Source: an uncultured Ruminococcus sp. (GTDB taxonomy: Bacteria; Bacillota; Clostridia; Oscillospirales; Acutalibacteraceae). Taken from it: DNA of 8,019 nucleotides. Below, one piece after another: positions 6,640 to 8,019 of the stretch. Numbering within the stretch: position 1 is the first letter of the stretch; each line of letters starts with the position of its first letter. The stretch spans positions 1 to 8,019 of the forward strand of contig CADCON010000128.1 in NCBI GenBank assembly GCA_902803035.1. Direction: 5' to 3'. A program made the position numbers and the translations under genes. The notes beneath the pieces were generated by a model. That model was not told where the DNA came from, searched no databases, and worked only from the letters and a program-made list of their open reading frames with translations.

Positions 6640-7641
6640 TTACATATGTGTTCTCGGGTCGGACGCGTCGCCGAGGTTCTGACCGACCACATAGAGAACG
6701 ATGGTGATGATCGAGGCAATCGCCACAGGGCTCCAGAATTCAAATTCCCAGCCGGGGGTAAGCATGGCAGGCTCGGCTGCGTAGATCATCTTGCCGAGCG
6801 ACATCTCGCTCATACCCATGCCGATGTAGGAAAGGAACACTTCATAGGAAATGTACAGGGGAATATCAATCGCAAGCAGGGTCACGATAACCGACGTCAT
6901 GAAGGGAAGAATGTTCTTGACGGCAATTCTGGTGATGGGCGTACCCAGACAGCGTGACGCGAGATTGTATTCCCTGTCGCGGATGATGATAACCTGCGTA
7001 CGGATGAAGTAGGCGATTGATAACCAGCCGGTGACCGTCAGGGCAAAAACCATCGTCCAGAAGTTCGCCGAAAAGATAAGAATCAGCACCGAGATCAGCA
7101 GGATATAGGGCACGTTGGCAATAATGTTGTAGACCTCGTTCATGACGATGTCCACTTTCTTGGAGAAGCCCCAGACCGCGCCGACCAGAACACCAATCGT
7201 CATATTGATGGCGGCACAGATAAAGGCGAGCGAAATGGAGATTCTCGCGCCGTTCCAGACGGCGTCGAAGGTGGATTCACCGCTTGCGCCGGAGCCGAGA
7301 ATCCAGTGGATATTCTGCCCCATTCTCTCCAGCGCCAGCGAGGGCGAAAGATGCTTGGAAGCGCCGTTCAGGATGTTCGCAAAGCGGTCGTATCCGGAAA
7401 AGAGCGGATAGACATAAGAGAAAATGATGATCAACGCCAACAGGGAAAGCATGAAAATATTAATCTTCTTTTTAAAGAACACTCTGAAAACAGAGTTCCA
7501 GTAGGAATAGCGGGGTGCGGTGATTTTTTCCGATTCGAGGTTGTCGTGGGAAACCGGTGTGAAAAGCTCTGCTTCAGAAAGACCCAGATCGTCCAGAGCA
7601 ACGAGATTTTCGCTATTGTATTGATTGAACTGATCCTTCAT
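6640..7641 (-). CDS. oppC: OppC-like peptide ABC transporter permease
   Basis: This 333-residue inner-membrane permease has a long cytoplasmic N-terminal tail (1-58), a first membrane helix (about 61-81), a loop of about 50 residues outside the membrane, and then the five-helix BPD_transp_1 core. The coupling (EAA) segment 'REYNLASRCLGTPITRIAVK' (223-242), which contacts the ATPase, and 'GARISISLAF' (131-140) are recognisable; the end 'GDASDPRTHM' matches the usual DP-R terminus of OppC. The GTD-x-x-GRD-x-FSR motif normally found before the core is altered to 'ILGSGASGESTFDAVW'. The gene starts 6 bases after the OppB stop, with GAGG about 9 bases upstream overlapping the end of OppB. It forms the translocation path together with OppB. 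The assignment to the Opp/Dpp/nickel superfamily is secure; the substrate is not. Confidence 0.92.
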   Translation of the reverse strand: MKDQFNQYNSENLVALDDLGLSEAELFTPVSHDNLESEKITAPRYSYWNSVFRVFFKKKINIFMLSLLALIIIFSYVYPLFSGYDRFANILNGASKHLSPSLALERMGQNIHWILGSGASGESTFDAVWNGARISISLAFICAAINMTIGVLVGAVWGFSKKVDIVMNEVYNIIANVPYILLISVLILIFSANFWTMVFALTVTGWLSIAYFIRTQVIIIRDREYNLASRCLGTPITRIAVKNILPFMTSVIVTLLAIDIPLYISYEVFLSYIGMGMSEMSLGKMIYAAEPAMLTPGWEFEFWSPVAIASIITIVLYVVGQNLGDASDPRTHM

Positions 7642-7647
7642 CCTGCC

Positions 7648-8019
7648 TTACCTCGCTTTTTCGTTGAATGAGATTCTCGGATCGACCAATGCCATGAGCA
7701 CGTCGCCGAGGATTATGGAAACCACGGTAATCAGCGCGTAGAAGAGGGTCACGCCCACAATTACGCCGTTATCGTAGAAATTGATTGCTTTGGTTAAGAG
7801 ATTACCGGCGCCAGGAACGACATAAACGCGTTCCGTGATGATAGCGCCGACCACAGCGCCCAGAATGGAGCCGGGTATGCCGTGTACGATGGGAATCATC
7901 GCGTTTTTGAGTATGTGCTTGGTGAAAATTTCGTCCTCGGAAAGACCGCCCGAACGCGCGAATTTGACATAATCGGAATTCATCTGGTCGATCATGTATC
8001 TGCGCAGCCAGTTCATCAG
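7648..8019 (-). CDS. oppB: OppB-like peptide ABC transporter permease, 5' part outside window
   Basis: The frame is open to the right edge, and 123 codons of the C-terminal part are visible. The coupling (EAA) segment 'DYVKFARSGGLSEDEIFTKH' is followed by 'ILKNAMIPIVHGIPGSILGA', then a 'VVPGAGNLLTKAI' loop, which corresponds to the family FSWPGLG segment, then a membrane helix and the closing 'ALVDPRISFNEKAR'. These are the marks of OppB/DppB, the partner permease of OppC. The DPRI ending near the stop is typical of the family. Membrane helices here are about 'GSILGAVVGAIIT' and 'VIVGVTLFYALITVVSIILG'. It is the first visible gene of the operon, and its stop lies 6 bases before OppC. The methionine codon near the edge (8016) is internal, not the true start. 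Confidence 0.9.
   Translation of the reverse strand: MMNWLRRYMIDQMNSDYVKFARSGGLSEDEIFTKHILKNAMIPIVHGIPGSILGAVVGAIITERVYVVPGAGNLLTKAINFYDNGVIVGVTLFYALITVVSIILGDVLMALVDPRISFNEKAR

Noticed and set aside
1..8019. CRISPR array, tRNA/rRNA, toxin-antitoxin or phage content
   Set aside because: No regularly spaced repeats, no cloverleaf or rRNA-like stretch and no recognisable toxin, antitoxin or phage protein was seen; genes fill nearly all of the window.

Overview
The whole window reads as bacterial DNA of a Gram-positive, clostridial type, probably an uncultured gut Clostridia/Oscillospirales-like lineage. This rests on strong Shine-Dalgarno sequences, a V-type ATPase in place of an F-type arrangement, a clostridial-style Opp transporter and compact co-directional operons. 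The taxonomic assignment is inference, because there is no rRNA or tRNA in the window. Every supported gene lies on the minus strand, so the biological order runs from high to low coordinates.

Region 1 (8019 to about 2204) is a dense operon for a peptide/nickel (Opp/Dpp) family ABC importer. It holds the 3' part of the OppB-like permease (cut by the window edge), a complete OppC-like permease, an OppD-like ATPase and an OppF-like ATPase. Four bases after OppF comes a membrane-anchored protein that I read as a degenerate ApbE (FAD:protein FMN transferase) relative. Junctions are 4 to 15 bases (-3 to 15 on the longest frames), which points to one transcript. A hairpin with a T-run closes it. 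No substrate-binding protein (OppA) is present here; it must lie outside the window if it is linked.

Region 2 (2203 to 1373) is a single class I SAM-dependent methyltransferase. Its ribosome-binding site sits directly behind the terminator hairpin of the preceding operon, and a strong intrinsic terminator follows its stop codon.

Region 3 (1372 to 1) starts with a near-consensus sigma-A promoter and opens a V-type ATPase operon. First comes a short coiled-coil subunit (G/H-like stalk protein), then a one-base overlap (TAATG) into subunit C (the V0D/AC39 type), whose 3' end is beyond the window.

The most unusual content is in the transporter. OppD carries an insert of about 230 residues, rich in coiled coil, between Walker A and the Q-loop. 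OppF ends in two predicted membrane helices, and both ATPases have lost the C-terminal cysteine cluster common in the family. Downstream lies the ApbE-like protein with its key motifs eroded. Together these suggest a lineage-specific modified Opp importer. I see no CRISPR array, mobile element, RNA gene or defence system.
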